Shown here piece by piece: positions 1 through 10,405 of a stretch of 64,000 nucleotides of DNA. A program made the translations under genes and the position numbers. Positions within the stretch are counted from its first letter, which is position 1; each line of letters begins with the position of its first letter. The stretch lies in contig JAGFMI010000028.1 of assembly GCA_021030905.1 (NCBI GenBank), positions 310,001 through 374,000 of the forward strand, written 5' to 3'. The DNA is from Pyrenula massariospora. Its lineage: Eukaryota; Ascomycota; Eurotiomycetes; Pyrenulales; Pyrenulaceae. The notes beneath the pieces were generated by a model. That model did not search any database, was not told the DNA's origin, and saw only the letters and a list, made by a program, of their open reading frames with translations.

Positions 1-1012
1 TAACATCGAGCCAAGGACCGCATAACCCCAACCGCCAGCTAACCGCCGCATGAGAGAGCCCGGAGAGCAAGAACACAGTGAACGCAACCACCGCGCCGTA
101 CGCTTTCCCCGACGACGACGGCGACACCCCCAGACCGTGGACAGCGAGCACCCGTCCGTAGTTCGTGTACGGCCGGACCGCCACCCGATGCCAGACGCCG
201 GACCAAAACCTGCGCAGACCGCCGCAGGCGCCGAGGGGCGAGCCGAACAGCGGCGGCCAGTCGCCCGGCCCGTCGAGTCGGAGGAGCACCGCGGAGATGC
301 TGAGGATCGCGTTGGCGCTGTCGAGGTAGACGAGGCTCTCCCAGATCCACTGTACGGCGATGTAGGCGCGGACGACGGCCTGGCGAGGGGTGAGGGGGAA
401 GAGGAGGGCGGAAGGGGAGGGAGCAACGTCGGCGGCGGAGAGGGAGACGAGGGTTTCGGAGAAGAGGAGGGGGAGGAGGTGGGTGTGGAGGATATAGTAG
501 AGAGGGAGTTTGAGAGCGCGGAGGAGGATAAAGATGGCGAAGGACCGTGACCGCTCTTCATCTTTTTCGTTGTTGTTCGGAGATGATTTGTTTGCCTTAG
601 TGGCGGTGGTGGTAGGGAGGAGAAGCTGCGGATTACCCCAGAGCCGGTAGGTGGCGTGGAATGCTGATGCCGACCATCTCCATGATGATGATGATAATGA
701 TGGGTTCTTTTCCGGGCCTTGCGGTGATAATGAAGATAGTGCCGGCCACTTCTCGATGAACAAAAGCGAAGTGACGTGTGCTACATTTAAAGTGACAGAT
801 TGGGCCCAGATGCTAGTGAGACCTGGGAAGAAGAAATTCTTGGACGTAGTAAAAGAAAGGACCGCGAAGCAGAGGAAAAAGGGTAAAAGGAGCCAACGGA
901 GTGATTGGCTTGAGGTATGTAGGGCACAGTGGAAGACGAGGAACGAGAGGATGATGTGGACGATGGGAACGAGGCAATGGGATAGGAGCTTAGCGTATAG
1001 TTGTAATAGCAT
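1..1012 (-). CDS. Wax-synthase-domain (MBOAT_2-like) membrane acyltransferase, partial
   Basis: One uninterrupted frame of about 337 codons starts at an ATG (complement of 1010-1012) and runs off the left edge. The first 60 residues are strongly hydrophobic (likely two helices). A linker with the short motif YRLWGNP follows, then a helix beginning FAIFILLRALKLP. The C-terminal part carries the wax-synthase signature: a DWPPLFGSP motif, then LRRFWSGVWHRV, then a helix with LSGLSHA that supplies the conserved histidine. This is the pattern of fungal MBOAT_2/wax-synthase proteins, which transfer acyl or acetyl groups to alcohols, sterols or secondary metabolites in the ER membrane. The substrate cannot be inferred. 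The 3' end lies outside the window. The plus-strand frames over this GC-rich stretch are shadows. Confidence 0.82.
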   Translation of the reverse strand, partial: MLLQLYAKLLSHCLVPIVHIILSFLVFHCALHTSSQSLRWLLLPFFLCFAVLSFTTSKNFFFPGLTSIWAQSVTLNVAHVTSLLFIEKWPALSSLSPQGPEKNPSLSSSSWRWSASAFHATYRLWGNPQLLLPTTTATKANKSSPNNNEKDEERSRSFAIFILLRALKLPLYYILHTHLLPLLFSETLVSLSAADVAPSPSALLFPLTPRQAVVRAYIAVQWIWESLVYLDSANAILSISAVLLRLDGPGDWPPLFGSPLGACGGLRRFWSGVWHRVAVRPYTNYGRVLAVHGLGVSPSSSGKAYGAVVAFTVFLLSGLSHAAVSWRLGLCGPWLDV

Positions 1013-1754
1013 GGTGACGGTTGCTGGTTTACTGTGTGCTTCTTGTCGCATTTGGTGTGTCCTGGAGAGCCTGGTAAACTGGCGTCAGTCGAGTACTTGG
1101 AGTACTTGCTCCATTTGAATTCAAGGACAAGGGGAGCATCATGGGAATGCCAAAAGCCACTGTCGGGGCGTAGTTTGTGTTTGTTCTACACTGAGACGCT
1201 TACGATAGAGGCTGTGGTAGGTAGAATATTGGAAATGCGTGTTCGAAGAGCCTCGGCTAACATGTGACCGTTTCGTCCTCCCCCAGGGTGTTTCAATGCA
1301 GTGGATTATTTTTGGAAGGATCGATTTTGTGGGTTTGCACTTCTCGCAATATTCACGTAGGACAAGAGGGGGGCGGAGTTTGATGCACCATGATTTGTAA
1401 GACGAGTACAGTGAAAAGGGGCAAAATCAAACTGGAGTAGGAAAGTGCGGTGAATCCTTAAGAGATGGTTTTTGGGGAAAAGCCTTGATCATCGTTTAGA
1501 CCAACGTTGGACTTGAGTAGATCCGAAGTTTCCCGCTTATAAGAGCCTATCCTGACGCATGTGTATTTTCAGGCTAAGTCTGCAGATTGTCAGCTTGAAG
1601 GATCAAGACCTAAGTGTAGAAATCAAATATCTATGTAATAGAGGCCGGCGTTTGTGAAAGACCGATTTAACATAACTGTTATGAACTCTGAGATACAATT
1701 TCTGGGGCATAGTGGACACGAAATTTTGTTTTTTTGCCTGACTCTGCTATTCCA
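1013..1754. other. Intergenic, no gene seen
   Basis: About 740 bases between two minus-strand genes, forming the promoter side of the acyltransferase and the 3' side of the LURP-one-like gene. I see no supported reading frame or repeat. Confidence 0.6.
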
Positions 1755-2425
1755 CTACTGCTTGTGAACATGTCCCATCTCAGCTCGGCATAGTACCAGA
1801 ACCATGATCTTTACGTATAAATTAGCGAAAGCTCGAATCGCAGGAGGAAAAGACCAAATCAACTCACCAAGCTTAGATCTACTCCAGAAGCCACTCGCGC
1901 TTTCCAAACGCTCCTATCTCGGTTACCTCGAAAATTGGTATTGTTTTCCTCCACTTTAAGAATCGTCGCGATTGGGGTTTCCCCAACAGTAACAGTCACC
2001 GCCGTTGCCATTTGATCGTTGTGTCGCATAAATACCCGAACATCTTCACCTGTCTGGGTGCGTACAGTGGCAGTAAGGTCGGAATGCTGCGACGTGAACT
2101 GCGTCGACTTGTGCTCGAGCGAACATAGAATTTGGCTATTAGAGTCCGCGTTCTCGACGATCCAGCTGTTGTTTTTGATATCAAAGCGATTGTGGCGGAG
2201 GTCAAAGATGTGGTTCTTACTGTCGAAGACTTTACGTCGCCAGCTCCACGAAGTACCCCACGTCGTACCTTTAACGCGGAAGAGAAGTTGTTCATTGGCG
2301 TCCAGAGCTGTCACATTCTTAAAGGTGTTATCGTGGCAGTAAATATCAAACGCCGTCTCCTCTTGCGATACGTAGCTGGCAAGCATATTGACAGGCGGTG
2401 TCGGGGTTTGTAATTTAACGTCCAT
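1755..2425 (-). CDS. LURP-one-related / Tubby-C-terminal-like protein
   Basis: Two exons: 2425-1868 and 1808-1755. The 59-base intron has a GTGAGT donor, a GCTAAT branch site and an AAAG acceptor. The product is about 203 residues, the usual length of LURP-one (DUF567) proteins. The order of elements fits the Tubby-like beta barrel: DIYCHDNTF, then LFRVKG, then KNHIFDLRHNRFDIKN, and at the end a V-D-L-S-L strand that continues across the intron into a hydrophobic C-terminal helix (IMVLVLCRAEMGH). That helix normally sits inside the barrel, which supports the splice. LURP-one proteins are linked to membrane phospholipid binding or defence in plants; the fungal role is unknown. Without the splice the frame stops just after the donor and the terminal helix is lost. 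Confidence 0.8.
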
Positions 2426-3578
2426 TTTCTTACGCTTGTTCTTCTTCTTCCCTCCTCAAAAGTGAGAATCCATTGACAAAGAATGTAAGATAGAAATGCG
2501 GGGGGCTGACACTGTGCCTAAGTTTCGGTTTTGCCGACGAATTCTGCACCTTGGGAGACTTGCAGGAGGGCCAGGGCTAGACCAGAGGTTGTAGAACTGT
2601 AGGTAGGTGAATCAGGTTTCGATCTGCAAGGCATGTGATTCATGCATTGATCTGTAAGCCAGATGATTCAGTTGTTAACCTGCAAGGCAGATAATTCAGG
2701 TGTTGATCTGCAAGGCAAATGGGACATGGTCTCGGCTAGGCTCGGCGGTGCAGCACATTGCATTCCTTGTATGTAAAGTGGTGAAGTTAGAAATGATGAA
2801 CGGGCGATATTAGCCAATGAAGGGTTTGCATGGGAGTCGACACGCTAAGAGGCACTCCGTTGGGATTGCGCACCAAAAGTTACCCCTATTGAACATAGCC
2901 TAGAATGGGTGGGGGTCCTTGCCTACAGCTTCCACAGAGCCTACTGTGATTACCAATCCATCAACTATACCTCCCAACGCAGACGTGGTATAGTTTGGGA
3001 CCATTAGAAGGAGCGGCTCTTAATTTACCTGTTCCATATACTAATTATATTTACACGCAGATAACTTGCCAACCAACTGCAGCCTCACACGAATACCAAT
3101 AACTGAATGCAACGTTGATCTTGAGTGAAAACGGTAACAACTGCCATTGGCAGCCTAATGACAATCACCTGCGCCTAGCTCTACTCTCTAACGGGCCGGC
3201 GTACCCTCCAGCCTGATTTTGCATGGATTCAGCTCTGAGATCCAATCGGCCTCCCTTCGCCCTAATGAAGTTCGCACATACGAGTTTCCTCTGCCGTGTC
3301 CCCTATTTGGTTACCCGTGAAGCTGTAGACAACTCGCCCTTCGCTTGTTTCACGTGCTTACTAGCATCAAATCCCAGTCCCTTGGCGTATTTAGACAGCT
3401 AAGTACTTTTACTCCTAACCGCAGCCGATTTCAACGCCGGTCTTACATCTTGACGAAACTTTTGTTATCTCCATCATAACGATCAATCTTGGGTTCTGCT
3501 CAACCAATCTAGGCTTGAATTCATCCATTTAACACTCCTCGTCCTTTTCTTCTGATGTGTCAACATTGCTGATTTACC
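2426..3578. other. Divergent intergenic region
   Basis: About 1.15 kb between the divergently transcribed LURP-one-like and SEC11-like genes. It holds a short minisatellite (2608-2719) and otherwise no coding signal that I can support. Confidence 0.6.
2608..2719. repeat. 28-bp minisatellite, four imperfect copies
   Basis: Four head-to-tail units of exactly 28 bases, each beginning TGAATCAGG-like and ending GATCTGCAAGGCA-like. Units start at 2608, 2636, 2664 and 2692 and differ by a few substitutions each, with no length change. It lies 183 bases upstream of the LURP-one-like start codon. Confidence 0.85.
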
Positions 3579-4216
3579 ATGTGTTCCAACGCTGCATCAC
3601 CACGAAGCGGAACTGTCACAGAGACCAACAGAATACCGCAAAAATTGCGACCTACTCCCCTGCTTTCAGCCACATTATCATTGCTCCTACCGCTTACTAC
3701 TACCTACATGGCATGGAAGGGCCTTTGTGTATTGACAAACTCGTCAATTCCAATTGTCTGTGTAACTTCCAACTCAATGGCCCCGGCATTTCATCGTGGT
3801 GATGTGTTGGTTTTGTGGAACCGAACAATTTTAGTTGAATCTGGAGATATTCCTATAATTTGGTTCGACAGTGCCCCTTTGCCGATGGTCCATCGGGTTA
3901 TTCAGGTATCCTCGGACGGTTTGAACCACGGTCAAGATAATTTCTCTATCGGGTAAGTGGGAAATCACAACACGCAAAGATTATATCAACTCATCCATTA
4001 TACAGACAACATTTCCTGACGAAGGGTGATAACAACGCTTTTAACGATGTTGTCATTTATCCTGAACACCGTACCTTGGTTTCACGAGAGGAAGTTATGG
4101 GGTTTGTAAGGGGCTACATCCCATGTATCGGCTGGTTGGTTGTTATTTTCCAGGAATTGTACTGGCTAAGGTTCTTGACCCTTGTTCTCCTTGCTTCTTT
4201 TATTCTTGTACAGTGA
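3579..4216 (+). CDS. SEC11-type signal peptidase I, divergent paralogue
   Basis: Two exons, 3579-3952 and 4006-4216, with a 53-base intron (GTAAGT...TACAG). The product is about 194 residues. A membrane helix precedes the MAWKGL motif. The catalytic residues of the ER-type signal peptidase are all in place: Ser66 in SNSMAP, His105 in MVHRV (His rather than the bacterial Lys) and Asp133 in TKGDNN. A C-terminal hydrophobic segment follows RGYIPCIGW. SEC11 is the catalytic subunit of the ER signal peptidase complex and removes signal peptides from secreted proteins. This copy has a longer N terminus than the canonical protein of about 167 residues, and SNSM replaces the usual SGSM, so it may be a second copy rather than the housekeeping one. 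Confidence 0.88.
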
Positions 4217-4975
4217 CAGCAAGTAATTGATAACATAATCTCGCTTTCGGTATAATCTAAGCTACTTTGAGCTGGGCGTTGGCTGTAGCGGCGGAGGTAA
4301 ATCAGCCTCTTGATACTTCATGGCCACCTCGCGTTGAGCTTCACACACTTCAGCACCTCAAGCAGGCTGATACAGATTATCTGTTGTTACTGACGAGACA
4401 TAACCCGAGTCATACCAACTTCGGAGCTTGCTCTATGGGACTACAACGACTATTTTGATACAACACGCCACTGATTACGGCGATAGTATCCGCTAACACA
4501 ACATTGAAAGATCAGCTCCGCCACTATGCGGCATATTCTGGCTCAGGGAACAGTGTTTAATACACGACACGTTGGTGTTATATTGTGGACCTTAGCTCGA
4601 CGATGGAGACCTTTGATCCATTTAACATGTAACAAGAATTGATACGCGAGGTTAGTATCATATTCGAAACGTCGCAGGAGCTGCGAAAAGAACGACGGCT
4701 CATTCACTTCAATGTATCAGAGGCTGTTCTTTGCCTCGCCTTCACGAGGTCGAGGGAAGAGATCCCCGAGACCATTGTTAGAAAGTTGACTTCTTGCAAT
4801 CGTCATGAATCTTCTCATCAGGTATAAAGAGGTGATCCTCTAGCTCCATTTTGAACACAATCAATCGATCAATTCATCAGCATTCAATCAATCAACAGTC
4901 TCTTATCAGCATCCAAAAATTCCTATTCAACTCACTTCAATCTTAGTCAGCAAAGTTTCAGCAGAAATAAACAAA
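4217..4975. other. Intergenic region and 5' leader of a secreted-protein gene
   Basis: No supported gene. The last 150 bases form a CAAT/CATC-rich leader (repeated CAATCAAT-like words near 4858-4900) before the next start codon. Confidence 0.55.
4823..4830 (+). promoter_or_regulatory. TATA-box-like element
   Basis: TATAAAGA lies about 145 bases before the ATG of the small secreted-protein gene and just ahead of a pyrimidine- and CAAT-rich leader. This is a typical position for a fungal TATA-driven promoter. Confidence 0.5.
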
Positions 4976-5548
4976 ATGGTTTCGTTCGGAACGACGGCTA
5001 TCTCTGCTGCTGCCCTCTTGGCGCTAGTTCAATTTTCTCCGGCTCCTTTCATCCCTGCTGCCGTCGCTGGTATCGACGTTGGCACGACAGCCGGGGTCAT
5101 TGGCGCAGCTGGTGGTGTCACGGGCGGCGTCTCAGGCGCTGTCTCGACCTCCCGCCACCACGGACGCTCAGGCAGCTTTGGCAGGCGCCAACAAGCGAAC
5201 CAGCAGGCTTGGAACGACTGCCACTCGCAGCTCGGGTCTGCGCAGCTCAACTTCTCAGCTCCTTCTACCAGCAGTAAGTGACCCTATCTCATGCTTCCAT
5301 CATTTTGAGTGATCTTTTTCTTTTTTACAATGAAACCAAAAGAAAACAAGCTGATACTTCAGACAGATGTTCTCGTCAAGGGTATCCCGCCGGCGTGTAT
5401 GACACTCGTTACAGTCATCACAGGCAAGTTCAACGAGGGTAACCCAGTGCCCCAAGGCACCGACTCGGTCCTCTTCCAGAACCTTAACAACACCGACATC
5501 AATGAGATCCAAGATGCCTTGAAGGCCCACCCCAACAAGAGCAAATAA
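4976..5548 (+). CDS. Small secreted protein of unknown function
   Basis: Two exons, 4976-5273 and 5367-5548, with a 93-base intron (GTAAGT donor). The acceptor at 5366 was chosen over one four bases earlier because it alone keeps the downstream frame. The product is about 159 residues. It starts with a hydrophobic leader (residues 1-30, ending AAVAG) that reads as a signal peptide. A glycine-, alanine- and valine-rich segment (about 33-58) and a basic patch (RHHGRSGSFGRR) follow. The C-terminal half contains two cysteines (in NDCHSQ and PPACMT) and an EGNPVPQGTD segment. I do not recognise the family. Size, leader and TATA promoter fit a secreted, possibly effector-like or cell-surface protein. 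Confidence 0.75.
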
Positions 5549-7007
5549 ATGCCATCGCCATAGGAGAACCGACGACATGAAACAAGTCTCCTGGTTGAGC
5601 GCTGCCGGACAGAAAATGAGTGATGATTCTCTTTGCTTGCTGCGTTCCAAACTTAATTGAAGTGTTTTTTGTGGTGTTCTCGTTGTTTAAACGGCTCGAC
5701 AGCAGTTTGGAGGCCTCAGGAATGCATCATTTGTTTGTAATCACACTCATTTAATTGAAATTAAATCTGTGTCCCCGAATAATTTCATTCTGATCTGTGA
5801 TTGAGTCAGCGCTTATGACTTGCTACTTATGGGACTCCATAGATGATAGTACATCATTCCAGAATTCGAAGCAATTCTAGCGAGGGCACAAATTGCTCTT
5901 ACCTCGCCGAGTCTAGTCGTCTATGACAAGGGATATAGGATTATGTAAGCTTGATGCTCCGAGACCGCCACGGACTATGAATTATAAATGCTGACTCCAA
6001 CAAACCAACCCACTGGCACGTAGGCTCTTTGGATCTTGCAACAGATTCTAAAAGCAGAGCATGGGCTGAAAAGTCGCGCGCTGGTACCTTCTCATGCTCA
6101 AATGTTGTTAAGTCAATCGACTCAAAGTGCGGTCTCTTATTCCAAACATCCTCCCAAATTCTTATAAGAAGAGCCAAAAACCAACCTCCTTCGATGGACA
6201 CAGTGTTTCGGAGGGACGTGGCAGGGATTAACAGTCAATAGCGCTCTTAGCCGAAGTGGTCTAGACAGCGACTAAAAGAAATTTCAGGTCAGAGCTTTCA
6301 ATAAGGATGAAGGGGGCACAGGTGGCCAAAAAAATGAGAGACCGCTATTATGAGGAGTCACGACTTTTAGTCCCCAAAGTGTATCGTCTTTTTTAGCCAC
6401 CGCCTGGGGACCGGCGAAGATTTTATAACGGCAAGAGTTTGTGCTAGAACATACCACATTTGGATACACTAGACTGGTTACGGGAGATGAGTGTCTCGGC
6501 TCGAGCATCTCCAATGCGGGAAATACAGAGGGATAGGGAGTTTTTCGGAGTGACGTGGGAGAGGACGAGATTGGAATGTTACGCAAGGGCTTTGTGAGGA
6601 CGCACGGCTTTGCGGCGTTGCTGAGATTTATATTGCAAGTAGAATGCTATGAACTAGGAGCCAAGCATGTTTGAGTAGACGCTAGATGGGCAGGTGTTAG
6701 TCGCAAAGTAAAGCAGCTGGTGGAAATTTTGGAGCACTTTGGAGCGGAAGGCGCATTCGAGTTCGATTCGCTTGCTATCACTAACAAGCAAGCATATAGA
6801 ATTCGTGGGAGTATTGAGGACAACTTCGGTCTAGGCTCTCGTGTCGACACTTTCGGCTCCGCCCAAAAATCGTTGCCAAAGGTCGTAGCGGAAGCCCTAC
6901 GAGTGGGCAGCAACTTCTATCACGGGCTATCATATCTTTCCTAAACCTGCCTGATGGCAGTGGACTGCGACTACCCAGATTTTGACCCGAGTATTCTCAA
7001 AAAACTT
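5549..7007. other. Intergenic region with possible gene remnant
   Basis: On the plus strand, from about 6550 to 6944, one frame reads like protein (segments such as RTHGFAALLRF, KVKQLVEILEHFGAEG and GSIEDNFGLGSRVDTFGSAQKS) but holds an in-frame stop near 6673 and no good start. On the minus strand, 5941-6201 has another protein-like stretch (IWEDVWNKRPHFESIDL). These could be decayed genes or chance. I cannot name a family. Confidence 0.3.
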
Positions 7008-9044
7008 TCAAGTGATCCAAATCGGGGTCCTGTCGCCATAATACATCGCCGGGATTGGCTCACCGATATCCCCTTCTCCCCAACTTCCCATATCCCACAC
7101 TATACCTCTCAACATCAAATTCCACCACATACCCTCGACTTCATCATCACTGAAAATCAGACCTTTGCTCTGAAGATACCTTCCGACACCGTGAGACGAG
7201 TCATGCAAATGGTTGACGTATTCAAATCCAATCTCAACCTGTTGTTGAAAGATAAATCTCCCATGATACCCTTCAATAAACCCATATTTCTCGCTTAGTT
7301 TCTGATGGGTGCGTTCGTTCCGTGTCTGGCTATCGACGAAGTGGAGAGCCTTATGAATAGCTTTTCTAGCCATGTTGATATGCGCTGCGACAAGATGCAG
7401 GTATTTGGTCTGCCCGGTGTTGTCCATCTCATGTAGTTGTCTTCCGTGGGCCTGGAAATATTCAGTCGTTTTGTTGAACGTCTTGCGACAGAACGCGATG
7501 AGGCGCTCTTTCGACAATCTCTTGTTCTGCACTGAAACTTCTGATGCCGCATCCATGTTCGTGATTGCCGCAAGGTCCTCGCGGCAGTAGAAATCATGGG
7601 GCCAGGTCGTTTCGAGATCTTTGAATGCTTCGTATACTTGCTCCAAATCGGACTGCTTCATGCTTCGCGACTTTTCGGTAGCATTCAAACGCTTCTCAAG
7701 ACGATCCATTAAAGCCCAGCGTGCTTCCCAGAAATGAAAGACGGATTTCCTGACCCGAGAATCTGGACGGAGTCCGGGAAAATAGTAAGACACGATGGTC
7801 GAATGTTTCAGCGGTAAAAATGGGCAGAGTAACATGAGAAGCTCATTATGGTTCTCCTCATAGCTCTTACTCGCAACCTCAGCCACCACGTTTGTGGGCA
7901 TTCTAATCTGATAGAGTATGCCTCTTGGTTCGTCCGCTTTGATTGTCTTTCGATTCGGAGAGACAAGGTCGAAATCCCTTTTGACAAGAGCAGGGCAGCC
8001 AGGCAGTACGCCGCAGAGCAATTTGTCCCCAGCTATACTCGAAATCGACCTCGGAAAGTTCTTCTGGTGACCAGCGGAATTGAATCTCATTACAATCCCT
8101 AGGCCGTTGACATTGGTAGAGGTCAAGCTGAACCCGTTGCCTTCCGCTTGAAGCTTGTTGCTCTTAAGATCCAGCTCTCGCCAATGCATTCCCAGCCTTC
8201 GTGCAAGAATCAGAATGTCGCCCACAGTCGTTTCAGCCAAAGGCCTCACCATATCGGGGGGCATGAAATCCCAGGTCCACTGGCGATAGATGATTGCAGG
8301 GCTTGTCCTTTCTGTGTCCATGTGGTCTTCACCAAATCTTGCTCCATTATATAGTCCCCAGTCAGCATCTTCCCTCTCAACCTGCGAGACCGGGTCGTCA
8401 AGCAGGGGACATTCTCCTCGCATGTGATCAGTGTCTGGATGCGTCCAACACGGAATTTGCTCCTCTCCGCAGAGGCGGCAACTCGCTGGGAAAAAGCTAG
8501 AGTATTGAGTATGGAGAGCCTTGAGGAGTGGTAGCCAAGTCACACTTAGCTCCTTCTGCGAAGCCCTTGACCTCTTTCTTTTAAGATTGTCGGTGACGAT
8601 CGTGGGAAGTTTGTGTTGCTTGTCATTTAGACTGGCGGCCTTTTCCGGATCACACCCTACTGTGCTTGATGAAACTCGGTTCGAGGAACTTTGCCCAATC
8701 TTGCAAGGCTTGTGTACCGTTTCTCTAATTTCTAGACAGTCACAATCCTCAAGCATCGATCTAGATGTGAGGCGATATATCTCATAACGTTCACTGGCCT
8801 CGCCGAATTCTTCAGGGGACAGAAGTAGTATTTGAGGTGTTATGTACTGAGTCTCAAAACGAAATTCGGAAAAATGCCATTTGCGATGCCTGAGTTTATG
8901 CCAGGGACCAAGAACCGACTCGGCGCATCTGCGATACCCTTCCGCGGTCCCAAACAACGCTTGTGAGAGCTGAAGCAGCGCAATGAACAAGGCTGCTAAA
9001 GATACGATGAGCGCTACTACAGCGAGACTTTCTGAGTTGCCCAT
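7008..9044 (-). CDS. Modin-like fungal membrane protein
   Basis: A single 678-residue frame without introns. Residues 8-30 form one N-terminal membrane helix (VVALIVSLAALFIALLQL), followed at once by the AEGYRRCAESVLGPWHK and SEFRFETQYITPQI motifs. The C terminus ends with a tryptophan-rich block (MWWNLMLRGIVWDMGSW) and MYYGDRTPIWIT. I recognise this architecture as the large fungal family usually annotated modin, a name taken from the Podospora anserina mod-A suppressor of heterokaryon incompatibility; the link to that function is by annotation tradition and uncertain. An extra segment around residues 187-205 contains a CRLCGEEQIPC cysteine cluster that may be a small metal site. The molecular role is unknown. 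Confidence 0.72.
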   Translation of the reverse strand: MGNSESLAVVALIVSLAALFIALLQLSQALFGTAEGYRRCAESVLGPWHKLRHRKWHFSEFRFETQYITPQILLLSPEEFGEASERYEIYRLTSRSMLEDCDCLEIRETVHKPCKIGQSSSNRVSSSTVGCDPEKAASLNDKQHKLPTIVTDNLKRKRSRASQKELSVTWLPLLKALHTQYSSFFPASCRLCGEEQIPCWTHPDTDHMRGECPLLDDPVSQVEREDADWGLYNGARFGEDHMDTERTSPAIIYRQWTWDFMPPDMVRPLAETTVGDILILARRLGMHWRELDLKSNKLQAEGNGFSLTSTNVNGLGIVMRFNSAGHQKNFPRSISSIAGDKLLCGVLPGCPALVKRDFDLVSPNRKTIKADEPRGILYQIRMPTNVVAEVASKSYEENHNELLMLLCPFLPLKHSTIVSYYFPGLRPDSRVRKSVFHFWEARWALMDRLEKRLNATEKSRSMKQSDLEQVYEAFKDLETTWPHDFYCREDLAAITNMDAASEVSVQNKRLSKERLIAFCRKTFNKTTEYFQAHGRQLHEMDNTGQTKYLHLVAAHINMARKAIHKALHFVDSQTRNERTHQKLSEKYGFIEGYHGRFIFQQQVEIGFEYVNHLHDSSHGVGRYLQSKGLIFSDDEVEGMWWNLMLRGIVWDMGSWGEGDIGEPIPAMYYGDRTPIWIT

Positions 9045-10405
9045 TTTGAATAGCTGGGAGAAAAAGATCGCAGAGCGCCACGCCTTTGGGTGCGCTGAAT
9101 GAACTTAAAAGACTTAGAAACGCACAATTTTCGGACCATGTTATTCTAGACCGTGGATATGAGGCTGAAAATTCGAAGTTCCGAGCCTTGCCCCATTGAA
9201 GGCAAGAGGCTTGCTGCTTGAGAGAACCCTTGGACAATTGGCCCCTTTGCCCCGCAGTGGCGCTCCGGGTTTCAAATCCTACAGTACCACGGGGGTTTGT
9301 GGGGGTGAAGGGGCGAAAACCATGTCGCAAGGAGCCAAAAAAGAGAGCAACGAATTGACAAACACCAAGACATTTCAACTTTTCCTGGCTAGCGGGTATA
9401 TTGAACCTATGCGTTGCTCATTCGTTGAATTCTGTAGAACCCTAAATCCCCTCTTCCAAGGTAAAGGTGTAAGGCTAGCCTACCGAACTTTGAAGCTAGC
9501 ATAAACCTCGAGCGGAAAAAAATTAAAATCGAGAGTTCATCCGTCGCTCTTGAGAGCCTCTTACTCATGTGGATTTATTGTACGTCGGACTGGGAAGTCG
9601 CCCTCGCCTAAACATCCCCGCGCTTGCGTTCAACTTTTGTAAATTGTAGTTTCTGAATCAACTTTGGAAGTTTCTAGTCAAGACGACATTTGCGTTGTTC
9701 CGAAAGAGCTCAGTTACCGCATTGGAGAAGCGTTGATTTCGAATTACCATAACTGCTAATAGTGCTGATATATCCCAAACAACTACGCTGCCTATTCGAC
9801 TTCCTCTGTAAGCACATTAGGGCATGTAAGCAATCTGAACGCTCTTATTTTCTTCCGTCCATTTATTTAGGCGTTCCACCTTAAGATTTTTTTCTTTGTC
9901 CTCTAAGTCATATGAGCCTTTTCTCTCTCAACATGTCCTAAAAAATACTTCGAGCGAACACTGGAACGTACATTAGTCTTATGAATTCCATCAGAACACC
10001 GGTTCAAAACTATGAGCCTTGTAGTGGCCATGGTTCGCTCTACATATTCACGTCTCTCCCTGCCTCCTAGGATAAAGCATCGACTAAGACTTGAATGTCG
10101 CCATCGACGAGCCCTAGAACAATCTCTAGTTCCTCATTTGAACTGAGCCTGAGGGACGCGCGGTCTCTGGAATTAGCTCAAGTTCATAGGCGATATCCAG
10201 TACCACGGTTCAAACAAGTCCGTCGGAACACACAAAGCCAAGATTCCTCTGCTTATAAAATCGGATTCAATATTCTCTGAAAAAATATCATGAATCATTT
10301 CCGCCCTCATCAAATCACTTCCTTCCTCCCCATACATTCATTACCGAGGACGCCAATCATCAAACCTCTCACCATCCTCAATCTCATCCACCACATCCCA
10401 TCAAA
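9045..10405. other. Intergenic, no gene seen
   Basis: About 1.36 kb between divergent genes. Short frames are present but without protein-like composition. The last 150 bases are the promoter and C-rich leader of the next gene. Confidence 0.55.
10254..10260 (+). promoter_or_regulatory. TATA-box-like element
   Basis: TATAAAA lies about 145 bases before the ATG at 10406 and is followed by a pyrimidine-rich leader. The distance nearly matches that of the TATA element of the secreted-protein gene at 4976. Confidence 0.5.

Noticed and set aside
50-550. Long plus-strand frame rich in E, G, R and D
   Set aside because: Antisense shadow of the GC-rich wax-synthase frame; the minus strand holds the recognisable motifs.
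651-1118. Plus-strand 155-residue frame
   Set aside because: Antisense to the hydrophobic N terminus of the acyltransferase; composition is not protein-like.
9250-9290. GGGTTTCAAATCC-like T-arm of a tRNA
   Set aside because: The flanking bases do not pair into a T stem and no acceptor or anticodon arm can be drawn.
8896-9378. Minus-strand 160-residue frame overlapping the modin-like start
   Set aside because: Overlaps the well-supported modin-like frame and shows no motif.
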